Assembly (NCBI GenBank): GCA_913775975.1
Contig: CAJYLQ010000003.1
Span: 1 to 39,966 of the forward strand
DNA: 39,966 nucleotides
Direction: 5' to 3'
From: an uncultured Sphingomonas sp.
GTDB taxonomy: Bacteria; Pseudomonadota; Alphaproteobacteria; Sphingomonadales; Sphingomonadaceae
The notes beneath the pieces are model-generated. The model ran no database searches. It saw nothing but the letters and a program-made list of their open reading frames with translations, and was not told the DNA's origin. Of the stretch, positions 17,600-25,658 are shown in pieces. The stretch's first letter is position 1; each line of letters begins with the position of its first letter. The translations under genes were made by a program, and so were the position numbers.

Positions 17600-17767
17600 A
17601 TGGCCAAGCCGACTACCGTCAAGATCAAGCTCGTCAGCTCCGCCGACACCGGCTTCTTCTACGTCACGAAGAAGAATCCGCGCACGAAGACGGAAAAGCT
17701 GAGCTTCAGCAAGTACGACCCCGTCGTGCGCAAGCATGTCGAGTTCAAGGAAGCGAAGATCAAGTAA
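17600..17767 (+). CDS. rpmG: 50S ribosomal protein L33
   Basis: A 55-codon frame begins [18 protein letters not shown] and ends [11 protein letters not shown], a full-length L33 of the zinc-free type: the CxxC pairs of the zinc-binding form are absent, replaced here by the Phe-Tyr-Val-Thr-Lys-Lys-Asn block typical of proteobacterial L33. The high Lys content (13 of 55) fits a ribosomal protein. CAGGAACAGGG stands before the ATG. It is a lone gene with its own terminator downstream, the usual situation for rpmG in sphingomonads. It is too short for many gene finders. Confidence 0.96.
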   Translation: MAKPTTVKIKLVSSADTGFFYVTKKNPRTKTEKLSFSKYDPVVRKHVEFKEAKIK

Positions 17768-17826
17768 GCCGTCCCGCCGCCGCGCCTCGGGGCGGCGGCC
17801 GATTCGGCTTAAGATGGTATGAAACA

Positions 17827-17856
17827 GCCGCGGGCGGAAACGCCCGGCGGCTTTTT
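17827..17856 (+). terminator. Intrinsic terminator after rpmG
   Basis: GCCGCGGGCG (17827-17836), a GAAA tetraloop and CGCCCGGCGGC (17841-17851) form a 10-bp stem with one bulged G, followed by TTTTT. A textbook rho-independent terminator 60 bases after the rpmG stop. Confidence 0.9.
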
Positions 17857-17898
17857 AGCATGCGTGCGGGGTGGTGGCTGGCGCCCATTCCACCGCCG

Positions 17899-18264
17899 TT
17901 ACGCGGCCAGCTTGTTCACCGCCTCCATGAACCGCGACAGGCTGATCGGCTTCGACACATAGGCGTCGGCCCCCGCCGCCCGAATGCGCTCTTCATCCTC
18001 GCGCCCCGCATAGGCGGTGACCGCCATGATCGGGATCGCCTGCAGCGCGTCGTCAGCCTTGATTGCCAGGATCAGCTCATATCCCGTCACATGCGGCATC
18101 TGAATGTCCATGACGATCAGGTCGGGCGCCTCCGCCTGCGCGCGCGCGACCGCCTCGCGCCCGTCGCGCACGGGCTCCGCCTGCCACCCGTGCGCGCGCA
18201 GCAGGTCGCAGAACAGCTTCAGGTTGAGTTCGTTGTCCTCGACAACGAGCACCTTTTTCGCCAC
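17899..18264 (-). CDS. divK: DivK-type single-domain response regulator
   Basis: The 121-residue protein is a lone receiver domain. It has the acidic pair in VVEDNELN (Glu9, Asp10), the phospho-acceptor in IVMDIQMP (Asp53), Thr83 in MAVTAYAG and Lys105 in VSKPIS. The ELNLKLFCDLLRAHG helix and ISKPIS-like end are close to Caulobacter DivK, where Asp53 is also the acceptor. DivK steers the DivJ/PleC-CckA pathway that times the cell cycle and polarity. The start is a GTG at 18264 with GGAAGGA upstream; no ATG fits. It is divergent from a DUF3572 gene across 36 bases, the usual alphaproteobacterial neighbour. Confidence 0.92.
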   Translation of the reverse strand: MAKKVLVVEDNELNLKLFCDLLRAHGWQAEPVRDGREAVARAQAEAPDLIVMDIQMPHVTGYELILAIKADDALQAIPIMAVTAYAGREDEERIRAAGADAYVSKPISLSRFMEAVNKLAA

Positions 18265-18300
18265 GCGGCTTCGTCCTTCCCGTAAACGAACGTAAGAATA

Positions 18301-18576
18301 ATGACCGCCAACGAAACAAACAGCAACGCGGTCCTTGTCGGCTTGCGTACGCTTGGCTGGACCCTCGATGAACCAACACGGGCGAATCGCCTGCTCGCGA
18401 CGACCGGGCTCGATCCCGCGACGCTCCGTGCCCGTGCCACCGACCCCGCGCTGCTCGCGGCGATTTTGTCTTTTCTCGAGGCACATGAGCCGGACCTGAT
18501 CGCAGCGGCCGCCGCCATTGGCGAAACCCCGGCCGCGCTGGTCGCCGCGCGCCACGCATTGGAGGCCCACGTTTGA
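18301..18576 (+). CDS. DUF3572 family protein
   Basis: The 91-residue product is small, acidic and helical, with the block FLEAHEPDLIAAAAAIG that marks DUF3572. Function is unknown. Members are restricted to alphaproteobacteria and often sit back to back with divK, as here, which hints at a link to cell-cycle or replication control but does not prove it. Its TGA overlaps the TTG start of the HAD gene (TTGA), so the two are translationally coupled. Confidence 0.85.
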   Translation: MTANETNSNAVLVGLRTLGWTLDEPTRANRLLATTGLDPATLRARATDPALLAAILSFLEAHEPDLIAAAAAIGETPAALVAARHALEAHV

Positions 18577-19202
18577 AGCCGCTGCTCATCACCGATTGCG
18601 ACGAAGTGCTCGTCCACATGGTCCGCCATTTCCGCGACTGGCTGGACGAGGCCCACGACATCGACTTCGCGATCGGGTCGGGCGACTTCGCGACCAGCAT
18701 GACGCGGCGCACCGCGCCCGCCACGCCGGTCGAGACCGCAGAGATGTGGGCGATGCTGGATGGGTTCTTCCCGCACCAGATGCCGCGCCAGACGCTGGTG
18801 CCCCATGCCGCCGAAACGCTGGCCGCGCTGGCAGATCGGGCGGATATCGTCATCCTCACAAACCTGACCGACGCCTGCCACGCCGCGCGCGTCGATCAGC
18901 TTGCCGCGTTCGGCATTCCGCACCGGGTCGTGTGCAATCAGGGCGGCAAGGGTCAGCCCGTCGCGGCGCTGGTCGCTGAATATGGCGCGCCCGTCGCCGT
19001 CTTCGTCGACGATCTTGCCGTCCATCACGATTCGGTCGCGCGCCACGCGCCCGGCGTCCACCGGCTGCACATGATTTCCGAGCCGGAACTCGCCCCCGCC
19101 GTCCCACCCGCCCCCGCTGCCCATGCCCGGATCGACGACTGGCGCGAGGCGGGCGACTGGATCGCGGCCCGATTCGCGGCGGGGCAGCCTGCAGCCGCTT
19201 GA
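18573..19202 (+). CDS. HAD-superfamily hydrolase
   Basis: The 209-residue protein has the HAD nucleophile motif near the start, LLITDCDEVLV (Asp8, Asp10), motif II ILTNLTDAC, and motif IV VFVDDLAVHHDS, so a phosphatase-type active site is complete. The cap region (residues about 15-65) is short. Substrate is unknown. The best start is the TTG at 18573, which overlaps the upstream stop and puts the nucleophile at residue 8; the first in-frame ATG would delete the motif. It lies in an operon with DUF3572, RidA and an acyltransferase gene. Confidence 0.85.
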   Translation: MKPLLITDCDEVLVHMVRHFRDWLDEAHDIDFAIGSGDFATSMTRRTAPATPVETAEMWAMLDGFFPHQMPRQTLVPHAAETLAALADRADIVILTNLTDACHAARVDQLAAFGIPHRVVCNQGGKGQPVAALVAEYGAPVAVFVDDLAVHHDSVARHAPGVHRLHMISEPELAPAVPPAPAAHARIDDWREAGDWIAARFAAGQPAAA

Positions 19203-19235
19203 CCCGTGGCCGGCGGCCGGGCACCCCTTGCCGCC

Positions 19236-19712
19236 ATGACAGACCATGTTGATCGCGCGCTTGCCGAACTCGGCCTGACGCTGCCCGAGGCCGCAGCCCC
19301 CGTGGCCGCCTATGTCCCGATCGTCGAGGCGGGCGGGCTGCTCCATCTTTCGGGTCAGCTGCCCTTCCGTGACGGCCAGCTCATCACCGGCCGGCTGGGC
19401 GAAGGCGTCTCGCTGGAGGATGGCCAGGCCGCCGCGCAGGCGTGCGGGCTGATGATCGTGGCGCAGCTGAAGAAGTATCTGGGCGACCTGTCGCGGGTCG
19501 AGCGGATCGTGAAGCTGGGCGTGTTCGTCAATTCCGCTGCCGACTTCACCGACCAGCCCAAGGTCGCAAACGGCGCGTCGGAACTGATGGCGAAGCTGTT
19601 CGGCGAGGCCGGCCGCCACGCCCGATCCGCCGTCGGCGTGCCGGTGCTGCCGCTGGGTGCGGCGGTCGAGGTCGATGCGATCATCGCGATTCGCGAACCG
19701 CTGGCGAACTGA
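19236..19712 (+). CDS. RidA family protein (long, YjgF/UK114-like)
   Basis: The 158-residue protein belongs to the larger RidA-like subgroup: GLLHLSGQLPF in the first half and ARSAVGVPVLPLGAAVEVDAI at the end, with Arg in HARSAVG in the place of the active-site Arg of RidA. Canonical RidA hydrolyses reactive enamine/imine intermediates from PLP enzymes; this longer branch is less well studied and may act on other substrates. I start at the ATG at 19236; a GTG at 19206 would add ten residues of no likely function. It is third in the DUF3572-HAD-RidA-acyltransferase run. Confidence 0.85.
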   Translation: MTDHVDRALAELGLTLPEAAAPVAAYVPIVEAGGLLHLSGQLPFRDGQLITGRLGEGVSLEDGQAAAQACGLMIVAQLKKYLGDLSRVERIVKLGVFVNSAADFTDQPKVANGASELMAKLFGEAGRHARSAVGVPVLPLGAAVEVDAIIAIREPLAN

Positions 19713-19737
19713 CCGTCCGCTTCCTACCTGACCGGCG

Positions 19738-20868
19738 ATGACCAGCGTCACCGCCCGCATGACCGACGGTGTCCGCGCCATCCCGTCCGCCGACTGGGAT
19801 GCCTGCGCGGGCACCGGCAACCCCTTCGTCAGCCACGCCTTCCTCGTCGCGCTCGAAGAATCGGGCTCGGTCGGCGGCCGGTCAGGCTGGCAGCCGCTGC
19901 CAATCGTGGTGGACGGCGCGGACGGACGCCCCGTCGCGATCGCCCCCGCCTATGCGAAAAGCCACAGCCAGGGCGAATATGTGTTCGACCATGGCTGGGC
20001 GGACGCATGGGAGCGGGCCGGCGGCCAATATTATCCCAAGCTGCAGATCGCATCGCCGTTCAGCCCCGTGCCCGGCCCCCGACTGCTGCTGCGCGATCCA
20101 GCCGCAGCGCCTGCGCTGATCGGCGCGCTGGAGGCGGTGGTCGACCAGAACGGCCTTTCATCCGCCCATGCCACCTTCGTCGCCGAGGAGCAGGTTGCCG
20201 CCTTCGAGGCAGCGGGCTGGCTGATCCGACAGGGCGTCCAGTTCCACTGGACCAATGACGGCTATGCGCGTTTCGACGATTTTCTGAATGCGTTAGCCAG
20301 CCGGAAGCGCAAGGCGATCCGCAAGGAACGCACCGCTGCGGTGGAGGGACTGTCGATCCGCCACCTGTCCGGCGATGCTATCCAGCCGAAGCATTGGGAT
20401 GCGTTCTGGCGCTTCTATCAGGATACGGGGAATCGCAAATGGGGCCGGCCCTATCTGACGCGCGCCTTCTTTCCCTTGCTGGGCGAGGCGCTGGGCGATC
20501 GGGTTCTGCTGATCCTGGCGGAGCGGGACGGGGTGCCGATCGCTGGCGCGCTCAACCTCGTCGGCGACGACGCGCTCTATGGCCGCTACTGGGGCGCGAC
20601 GGAGGAGGTGCCGTTCCTCCATTTCGAACTATGCTATTATCAGGCGATCGACGCCGCGATCGCGCGTGGCCTGTCGCGCGTGGAGGCGGGGGCGCAGGGC
20701 GAACACAAGCTCGCACGCGGCTACCTGCCCGTGCCGACATGGTCGGCGCATTACATTCCCGACGCGAATTTCCGCAGCGCCGTCGCCGACTTCCTGTCGC
20801 GGGAGCGCGAAGGCGTCAGCGCCGATGCGGATTACTTGACGGCGCTGGGCCCGTACAGGCGCGCCTGA
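19738..20868 (+). CDS. GNAT/FemAB-like acyltransferase (DUF482)
   Basis: The 376-residue protein matches the DUF482 group, often named peptidogalycan biosynthesis or GNAT protein: GNPFVSHAFLVALEESGSVG at the start, the HWTNDGYARFDDFL and KRKAIRKER blocks in the middle, and YGRYWGATEEVPFLHFELCYY then EAGAQGEHKLARGY near the end. The fold is two GNAT-like domains as in FemA/B aminoacyltransferases, but the acyl donor and acceptor are not known. It begins 25 bases after the RidA gene. Its last 37 bases overlap, on the opposite strand, the end of the polytopic membrane protein gene. Confidence 0.88.
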   Translation: MTSVTARMTDGVRAIPSADWDACAGTGNPFVSHAFLVALEESGSVGGRSGWQPLPIVVDGADGRPVAIAPAYAKSHSQGEYVFDHGWADAWERAGGQYYPKLQIASPFSPVPGPRLLLRDPAAAPALIGALEAVVDQNGLSSAHATFVAEEQVAAFEAAGWLIRQGVQFHWTNDGYARFDDFLNALASRKRKAIRKERTAAVEGLSIRHLSGDAIQPKHWDAFWRFYQDTGNRKWGRPYLTRAFFPLLGEALGDRVLLILAERDGVPIAGALNLVGDDALYGRYWGATEEVPFLHFELCYYQAIDAAIARGLSRVEAGAQGEHKLARGYLPVPTWSAHYIPDANFRSAVADFLSREREGVSADADYLTALGPYRRA

Positions 20869-22466
20869 AGCCGTTCGATACGCGGCGGGGTCGGCGGCTT
20901 GGGCGGCTGGGTCCGGTCATCAATGCGGAACAGCGTGTCGCGACCGCTCTGCCAGATCGGGGTCAGCCCCTTCAGCAGCGCTGGGTTGTAGGGCGTCGGC
21001 GGGTCGAGCACCCAGACATAGTCGAAGGCCGTGCGCGGAAAGGCCGCCATCGAATAATCGAACGGCCGCCACCATTCGCCCCGGCACCAGTGATCGACCA
21101 CCAGCTGCGACGGATCATGCGCGAAACGCGGCGCGGCCGGATAGCGCACCGTCAGCTGCTGCGCCCCCGCCATCGACCACTGATCGTTGGTGAAGGCCAG
21201 CTTGCGGACCATCAGCATCCCCGGCAGATGCTCCACCCGCGAATAGGCCCATGGCTCCCCGCAATGCCGCCCGACGAAGCTGAGCACCCGGGCATGGGTG
21301 GGGATGTGATCCAGTGCCGTCAGCACCCGGTCATACTCCCGGTCGTAGAGCGCATAGCTCCACGTCGTGCCGACCAGACGGAGCAGGACGAAGGCGAGGC
21401 CCACCACGGCATAGCGCGCCTGGCTGCGTCCGGGGCTGCCGGGGCGCGGGCGCAGCCCGATCAGCGCGATCGCGAAGACGAAGGGGGCCAGCCGCATATC
21501 GGCATAGGCGCTGCCGAACACGATGCGCGGCAGCAGCAGGTACATCGCCAGCAGGAACAGCGCCGACAGGGCGAGATTGCGCGAATAGACGATGTGGCGG
21601 TCGTGAACGCCCTTCGCCAGCAACAGGAAGATCGCGATGGCGCTGCCGACGTCCCACCATTTCCAGCGGTCGCGCAGGATCATCAGGACCCAGGCGTACT
21701 TTGCCTTCCAGTTGAAATAGTCGGCGGTCTGGCCGGTGACATGGTCGCCCGATCGCCAGAAGATCATCAGCGCCATCGGCAAGGCGAGCGGCAGGCAGCC
21801 CAGACCCGCGCGGATCCAGCTTTCCAGCCAGTGGCCGCTCTGCCGATCCTTACGGATATCATGCTGGCGGATCATCTCCGCCGAGAAGGCCAGGACGCCC
21901 AGCACGCCCCAGCCATAGGTGTGGCACAACCACAGCGCACACGACAGCGGCACGAACAGGATCGCCCGCAAGCGCAAATGCCCCAGTCGCGCCAGCCGCA
22001 ACCAGAGCGCGAACAGGTTCAGCGCGATCGCCATCGACAGCGCGAAATTCACGAAGCCGAACTGGAAGGGGTAGCTGTAGGCGAGCGGCAGCGCGAACAG
22101 CGCGGTCGCGGGCACGCGGCCATGCACCTCGCGCGCGATCCACAACAGGCCCGATACCGTCAGCACCGGAATGGCGATGACGATCAGCTTCACCGCCGGC
22201 TCCAGCCCGATCAGCTTGGCGAGCGGGATGACGAGCAGGTCGATGCCCAGATTGCCGATCAGCGACCATTGGAAATTGTACCAGTCGCGCAGGATCGGCT
22301 GATTATCGTATTCCAGCGATACGCGATAGCGCGCCATGTGCCCGGGCAGGTCGAGCAGCGGCGGGATGTCCGGCCAGAGCAGCGGGATCGCGGCGGCGAG
22401 CGCCATCGTGGCGACGAACCAGCGCGTCTGCCACCAGTGCAACTTGTCCCCCATCACACCTGCCAT
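20832..22466 (-). CDS. Large polytopic membrane protein, possible GT-C-type
   Basis: The 544-residue protein has about ten hydrophobic helices in residues 10-390 and a soluble, Trp/Pro-rich C-terminal domain (390-544). In the first extracytoplasmic loop it has PPLLDLPGHMARY, an Asp soon after helix 1 as in GT-C glycosyltransferases (ArnT, PMT type). I cannot identify a closer family, so a role in transferring a sugar from a lipid carrier is only a suggestion. Starts at 22466 and 22454 both have partial SDs (GGGGCG, AGGTG); I list the longer. A further ATG at 22520 is less likely. The 3' end overlaps the acyltransferase gene tail to tail by 37 bases. Confidence 0.75.
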   Translation of the reverse strand: MAGVMGDKLHWWQTRWFVATMALAAAIPLLWPDIPPLLDLPGHMARYRVSLEYDNQPILRDWYNFQWSLIGNLGIDLLVIPLAKLIGLEPAVKLIVIAIPVLTVSGLLWIAREVHGRVPATALFALPLAYSYPFQFGFVNFALSMAIALNLFALWLRLARLGHLRLRAILFVPLSCALWLCHTYGWGVLGVLAFSAEMIRQHDIRKDRQSGHWLESWIRAGLGCLPLALPMALMIFWRSGDHVTGQTADYFNWKAKYAWVLMILRDRWKWWDVGSAIAIFLLLAKGVHDRHIVYSRNLALSALFLLAMYLLLPRIVFGSAYADMRLAPFVFAIALIGLRPRPGSPGRSQARYAVVGLAFVLLRLVGTTWSYALYDREYDRVLTALDHIPTHARVLSFVGRHCGEPWAYSRVEHLPGMLMVRKLAFTNDQWSMAGAQQLTVRYPAAPRFAHDPSQLVVDHWCRGEWWRPFDYSMAAFPRTAFDYVWVLDPPTPYNPALLKGLTPIWQSGRDTLFRIDDRTQPPKPPTPPRIERLQARLYGPSAVK

Positions 22467-22589
22467 AAGCGCCCCGAAACCCTCACGCAACGCCGATGCG
22501 GCGGATGGCTTACCTCCCACCGGGATCGGTCAGGCCGAACAAATCCATGCTTTTCCAGCAGTTTGGCCTAGGGAGTGGCGCTAAAATCC

Positions 22590-22708
22590 TGATAAAGCCC
22601 CGACCCGGCCGGAAGGATCGACCCAGTGGAAGCCCGGCAACCGTGCGTCACGGGGCCTACCTGCCCCCGCTCCCCGTCCATCACGGCGGGGAGCGGGGCG
22701 GAATATCA
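22590..22708 (+). ncRNA. S-box (SAM-I)-like structured RNA candidate
   Basis: The stretch contains AAGCCCGGCAACC (22630-22642), the core sequence of the SAM-I aptamer. The 32 bases ending there (from GGAAGGATCGACCC) match a typical S-box sequence at about 26 positions. It is followed, as in S-boxes, by a short P3-like hairpin (CCGTG-cgt-CACGG, 22641-22653), a junction resembling the conserved GC..A..CCTGC, a P4-like 12-bp hairpin (22665-22698), and a TATCA (22704-22708) that can pair with TGATA (22590-22594) as a short P1. Against it: the kink-turn UGA is GTGGA here, I cannot find the loop-junction pseudoknot, P1 is only 5 bp, and no same-strand gene follows; argG is on the other strand. Confidence 0.35.
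22665..22698 (-). terminator. Hairpin just after argG
   Basis: CCCCGCTCCCCG (22665-22676) and CGGGGAGCGGGG (22687-22698) form a perfect 12-bp stem with a 10-base loop, eight bases after the argG stop codon. No T-run follows on the minus strand, so termination would need help. On the plus strand the same hairpin is the P4-like arm of the S-box-like candidate. Confidence 0.55.
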
Positions 22709-23926
22709 CCGATCCCGGCGACCCAGCAGGCGCAGACGCAATGCGTTCAGCTTGATGAAGCCAGCCGCGTCGCGCTGGTCATAGGCGCCCTGATCGTCCT
22801 CGAACGTCACGACCTTTTCGCTGTACAGCGTGTGCGGCGACTTGCGGCCCGTGACGATGCACGAGCCCTTGTACAGCTTGAGCCGGACGGTGCCCGTCAC
22901 CTTCTGTTGGCTATAGTTGACGGCGGCCTGCAGCATCTCGCGCTCCGGCGAGAACCAGAAGCCGTTATAGACCAGCTCGGCATAGCGCGGCGCCAGTTCG
23001 TCCTTCAGATGCGCCGCGCCGCGATCGAGCGTGATCTGCTCGATGCCGCGATGCGCCAGCGCATAGATGGTGCCACCCGGCGTTTCGTACATGCCGCGGC
23101 TCTTCATGCCGACGAAGCGGTTCTCGACCAGATCGAGCCGGCCGATGCCGTGCTTCCGGCCCAGATCATTCAGCGCCGCCAGCAGCGTCGCCGGACTCAT
23201 CGCCTGGCCGTTCAGCGCGACGCCGTCGCCACGCTCGAAATCGATCGTGATCGTCTCCGGCTGGTCCGGCGCATCCTCCGGGTTGACGGTGCGCGAATAG
23301 ACGTAATCGGGCACCTCGTCCCATGGATCCTCCAGCACCTTGCCCTCGGACGAGGTGTGCAGCAGGTTCGCGTCGGTGGAGAAGGGCGCTTCGCCGCGCT
23401 TGTCCTTCGATACCGGGATCTGGTGCGATTCGGCGAACTCGATCAGCTTGGTGCGGCTGGTCAGGTCCCATTCGCGCCACGGCGCGATGACCTTGATGTC
23501 CGGATTGAGGGCATAATAGCCGAGCTCGAAGCGGACCTGGTCGTTGCCCTTGCCGGTCGCCCCGTGGCTGACCGCATCAGCGCCGACCTGACGCGCGATC
23601 TCGATCTGGCGCTTGGCGATCAGCGGCCGCGCGATCGAGGTGCCGAGCAGGTACAGCCCCTCGTACAGCGCGTTGGCGCGCATCATCGGGAACACGTAAT
23701 CCCGCACGAATTCCTCGCGCAGGTCGTCGATGAAGATGTTCTCCGGCTTCACCCCCATCAGTTCGGCCTTGGCGCGGGCCGGTTCCAGCTCCTCGCCCTG
23801 CCCCAGATCGGCGGTGAAGGTGACGACCTCGCAGCCATAATGCTGCTGCAGCCACTTCAGGATGACGCTGGTGTCGAGGCCGCCCGAATAGGCCAGCACG
23901 ACCTTGTTGATGGAGGTGTCGCTCAT
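22706..23926 (-). CDS. argG: Argininosuccinate synthase
   Basis: The 406-residue enzyme joins citrulline and aspartate using ATP, the next-to-last step of arginine synthesis, in the cytoplasm. The N-terminal pyrophosphatase-type loop is [15 protein letters not shown] (residues about 9-23), followed by [26 protein letters not shown] and [16 protein letters not shown], all diagnostic of ArgG. Length is as expected (about 400). The ATG at 23926 places the P-loop at its normal position; the longer frame to 24142 runs antisense into the EF-hand gene. No argF or argH is nearby, so the pathway genes are scattered. Confidence 0.97.
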   Translation of the reverse strand: MSDTSINKVVLAYSGGLDTSVILKWLQQHYGCEVVTFTADLGQGEELEPARAKAELMGVKPENIFIDDLREEFVRDYVFPMMRANALYEGLYLLGTSIARPLIAKRQIEIARQVGADAVSHGATGKGNDQVRFELGYYALNPDIKVIAPWREWDLTSRTKLIEFAESHQIPVSKDKRGEAPFSTDANLLHTSSEGKVLEDPWDEVPDYVYSRTVNPEDAPDQPETITIDFERGDGVALNGQAMSPATLLAALNDLGRKHGIGRLDLVENRFVGMKSRGMYETPGGTIYALAHRGIEQITLDRGAAHLKDELAPRYAELVYNGFWFSPEREMLQAAVNYSQQKVTGTVRLKLYKGSCIVTGRKSPHTLYSEKVVTFEDDQGAYDQRDAAGFIKLNALRLRLLGRRDR

Positions 23927-24014
23927 GGCCGCGCCCCTATGCGCTCGCGCCCGCGCGTGCAAGCGATGAACCGCGTTCAGCCGGGATGCAGGCGATTGCT
24001 GCCAGGGCATTGGC

Positions 24015-24380
24015 ATGATCCGCCCTGCCGCCGCCGCTCTGGCACTCGCCGCCGTCCTGCCCGCCCTGCCTGCCATCGCGCAGGAGACACGCGCCTCCGC
24101 CGCCGCGAAATTCGCACGGGAGTTCGCCGCGTCCGACACCAATCACGACGGTGCGCTGTCGCGCGCCGAGGTGAAGGCGCGGATCATCCAGATGGGCACG
24201 GGCGCGAAGAAGATCGATCCGGTCCATGCCGATCGGCTGGCCGGCCTGTGGTTCGATCGCGCCGATGCGAACAAGGACGGCAAGGTCACGCAGAAGGAAG
24301 CGCAGGCGCTGCTCGCCGCGACGTTCGACCGATATGAGGCGGAGCGGAAGGCCGCGACGGTGAAGGATCCCGCCCGATAG
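24015..24380 (+). CDS. Exported EF-hand protein
   Basis: The 121-residue product has a signal peptide (1-22, ending AIA) and two canonical EF-hand loops: [12 protein letters not shown] at 41-52 and [12 protein letters not shown] at 84-95. Each has Asp, Asn, Asp and the final Glu in the calcium-ligand positions. It is therefore probably a periplasmic calcium-binding protein. What it controls is unknown. It is divergent from argG across 88 bases and stands alone on its strand, ending 22 bases before the cfa stop codon. Confidence 0.87.
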   Translation: MIRPAAAALALAAVLPALPAIAQETRASAAAKFAREFAASDTNHDGALSRAEVKARIIQMGTGAKKIDPVHADRLAGLWFDRADANKDGKVTQKEAQALLAATFDRYEAERKAATVKDPAR

Positions 24381-24402
24381 GGCGCGGCCCCGCCCGGATC
24401 GC

Positions 24403-25626
24403 CTAACCGCGCAACCGCGCTTCGGCGTCGCCGATATAATCCCGCGTCAGCGGCACGGTCAGCCGGTTTTTCGACAGCTGCACCTGGTAGTTGCACATGC
24501 CCCCGGTACGGAACGCCTCCGCCGCGCCGGCGAGATAAAAGGTCCACAGGCGATAGAAGCGCTCGTCATACAGCGCGACGATCGCGTCCTTCGCCGCGAC
24601 CGTGCGGTCGTACCAGTGGTCGATGGTCAGCGCGTAATGCAGGCGCAGCACCTCGATATCGGTCGGGAACAGCTTCGTCCCCTCATAACCCTTCACGATC
24701 TCCGACAGCGCCGGATTGTAGCCGCCGGGGAAGATGTACTTGGTCGTGAAGCTGTCGGTGACGCCCGGCACGCCCATCCGCCCGATCGTGTGCATCAGCA
24801 TCACGCCATCGTCGGTCAGCAAGTCGCGGCACTTGCGGAAATAGGCGCCATAATGCGCCGGCCCGACATGCTCGAACATGCCGACCGACACGATGCGGTC
24901 GAATTGCCCGGTGACCGCGCGATAATCGATCAGCTCGAACCGCACCTTGTCCGCGACGCCTGCCGCTTCGGCGCGCGCGCGGGCGACCTTCAGCTGCTCT
25001 TCCGACAGCGTGACGCCCAGCACCTCGGCGCCGGTCTTCTGGTAAATGTACAGCGCCATCCCGCCCCAGCCGCAGCCGATGTCGAGCACGCGCATCCCGG
25101 GCTGGATCAGCAGCTTGGCGACGATATGCGCCTTCTTGTCCGCCTGCGCCTGCTCCAGCGGGTTGGCGGAATCGGTAAAATAGGCACAGCTGTATTGCCG
25201 GTCGGCATCGAGGAACAGGTCGTAGAGCCGGTCCGACAGGTCGTAATGGTGCGCGACATTCTTCTTCGACCGGCGCGCCATATTGATCCGGTCGATGCGG
25301 TGGATCAGCTGCCCCGCCAGCCGGATCGGCAGCGCGGGGTTCAGCCCCCCGCCCTGCTCCCACGGGCTGTTGCTCTTAAGCAGGTTGACGAGATCGCGGA
25401 TATCGCCCTGCTCGATCACCAGCTTGCCGTCCATGAACGCCTCCGCCGCGCCCAGCGCCGGATGGCGGACGATGCGGCCGGTGACGCCCGCATCGGTGAA
25501 GCGGATCGCGACGTCGGGAAAGGCTGGGTCCGGGGTTCCGAAGGTCACGGCCCGGCCGCCGGCATGGGTTACGGTCAACTGCCCGCGGCGGACCTGTTTA
25601 CGAAGGAAGGTATCGATTAGCGCCAT
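24403..25626 (-). CDS. cfa: Cyclopropane-fatty-acyl-phospholipid synthase
   Basis: The 407-residue protein transfers a methylene from S-adenosylmethionine to double bonds of membrane phospholipid acyl chains, a change linked with stationary phase and acid or solvent tolerance. The SAM-binding motif is VLDIGCGWGGM (180-190). The upstream block NVAHHYDLSDRLYDLFLD and the downstream SVGMFEHVG and GGYNPALSEI are specific for the Cfa family. Length fits the family (380-430). It lies 32 bases after the molybdopterin oxidoreductase gene, so it is probably the last gene of that operon, a combination I do not know from elsewhere. Confidence 0.93.
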   Translation of the reverse strand: MALIDTFLRKQVRRGQLTVTHAGGRAVTFGTPDPAFPDVAIRFTDAGVTGRIVRHPALGAAEAFMDGKLVIEQGDIRDLVNLLKSNSPWEQGGGLNPALPIRLAGQLIHRIDRINMARRSKKNVAHHYDLSDRLYDLFLDADRQYSCAYFTDSANPLEQAQADKKAHIVAKLLIQPGMRVLDIGCGWGGMALYIYQKTGAEVLGVTLSEEQLKVARARAEAAGVADKVRFELIDYRAVTGQFDRIVSVGMFEHVGPAHYGAYFRKCRDLLTDDGVMLMHTIGRMGVPGVTDSFTTKYIFPGGYNPALSEIVKGYEGTKLFPTDIEVLRLHYALTIDHWYDRTVAAKDAIVALYDERFYRLWTFYLAGAAEAFRTGGMCNYQVQLSKNRLTVPLTRDYIGDAEARLRG

Positions 25627-25658
25627 GCTGCGCGTGCTAACGGGTCGGACGGCTCACA

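Noticed and set aside
20394..22571. Long plus-strand frame (725 codons) across the polytopic membrane gene
   Set aside because: His/Arg/Gln-rich shadow of a clear membrane protein read the other way.
22590..22708. SAM-II or cobalamin riboswitch as alternative readings of the argG downstream RNA
   Set aside because: Neither the SAM-II pseudoknot sequence nor a cobalamin box is present; only S-box-like parts are.
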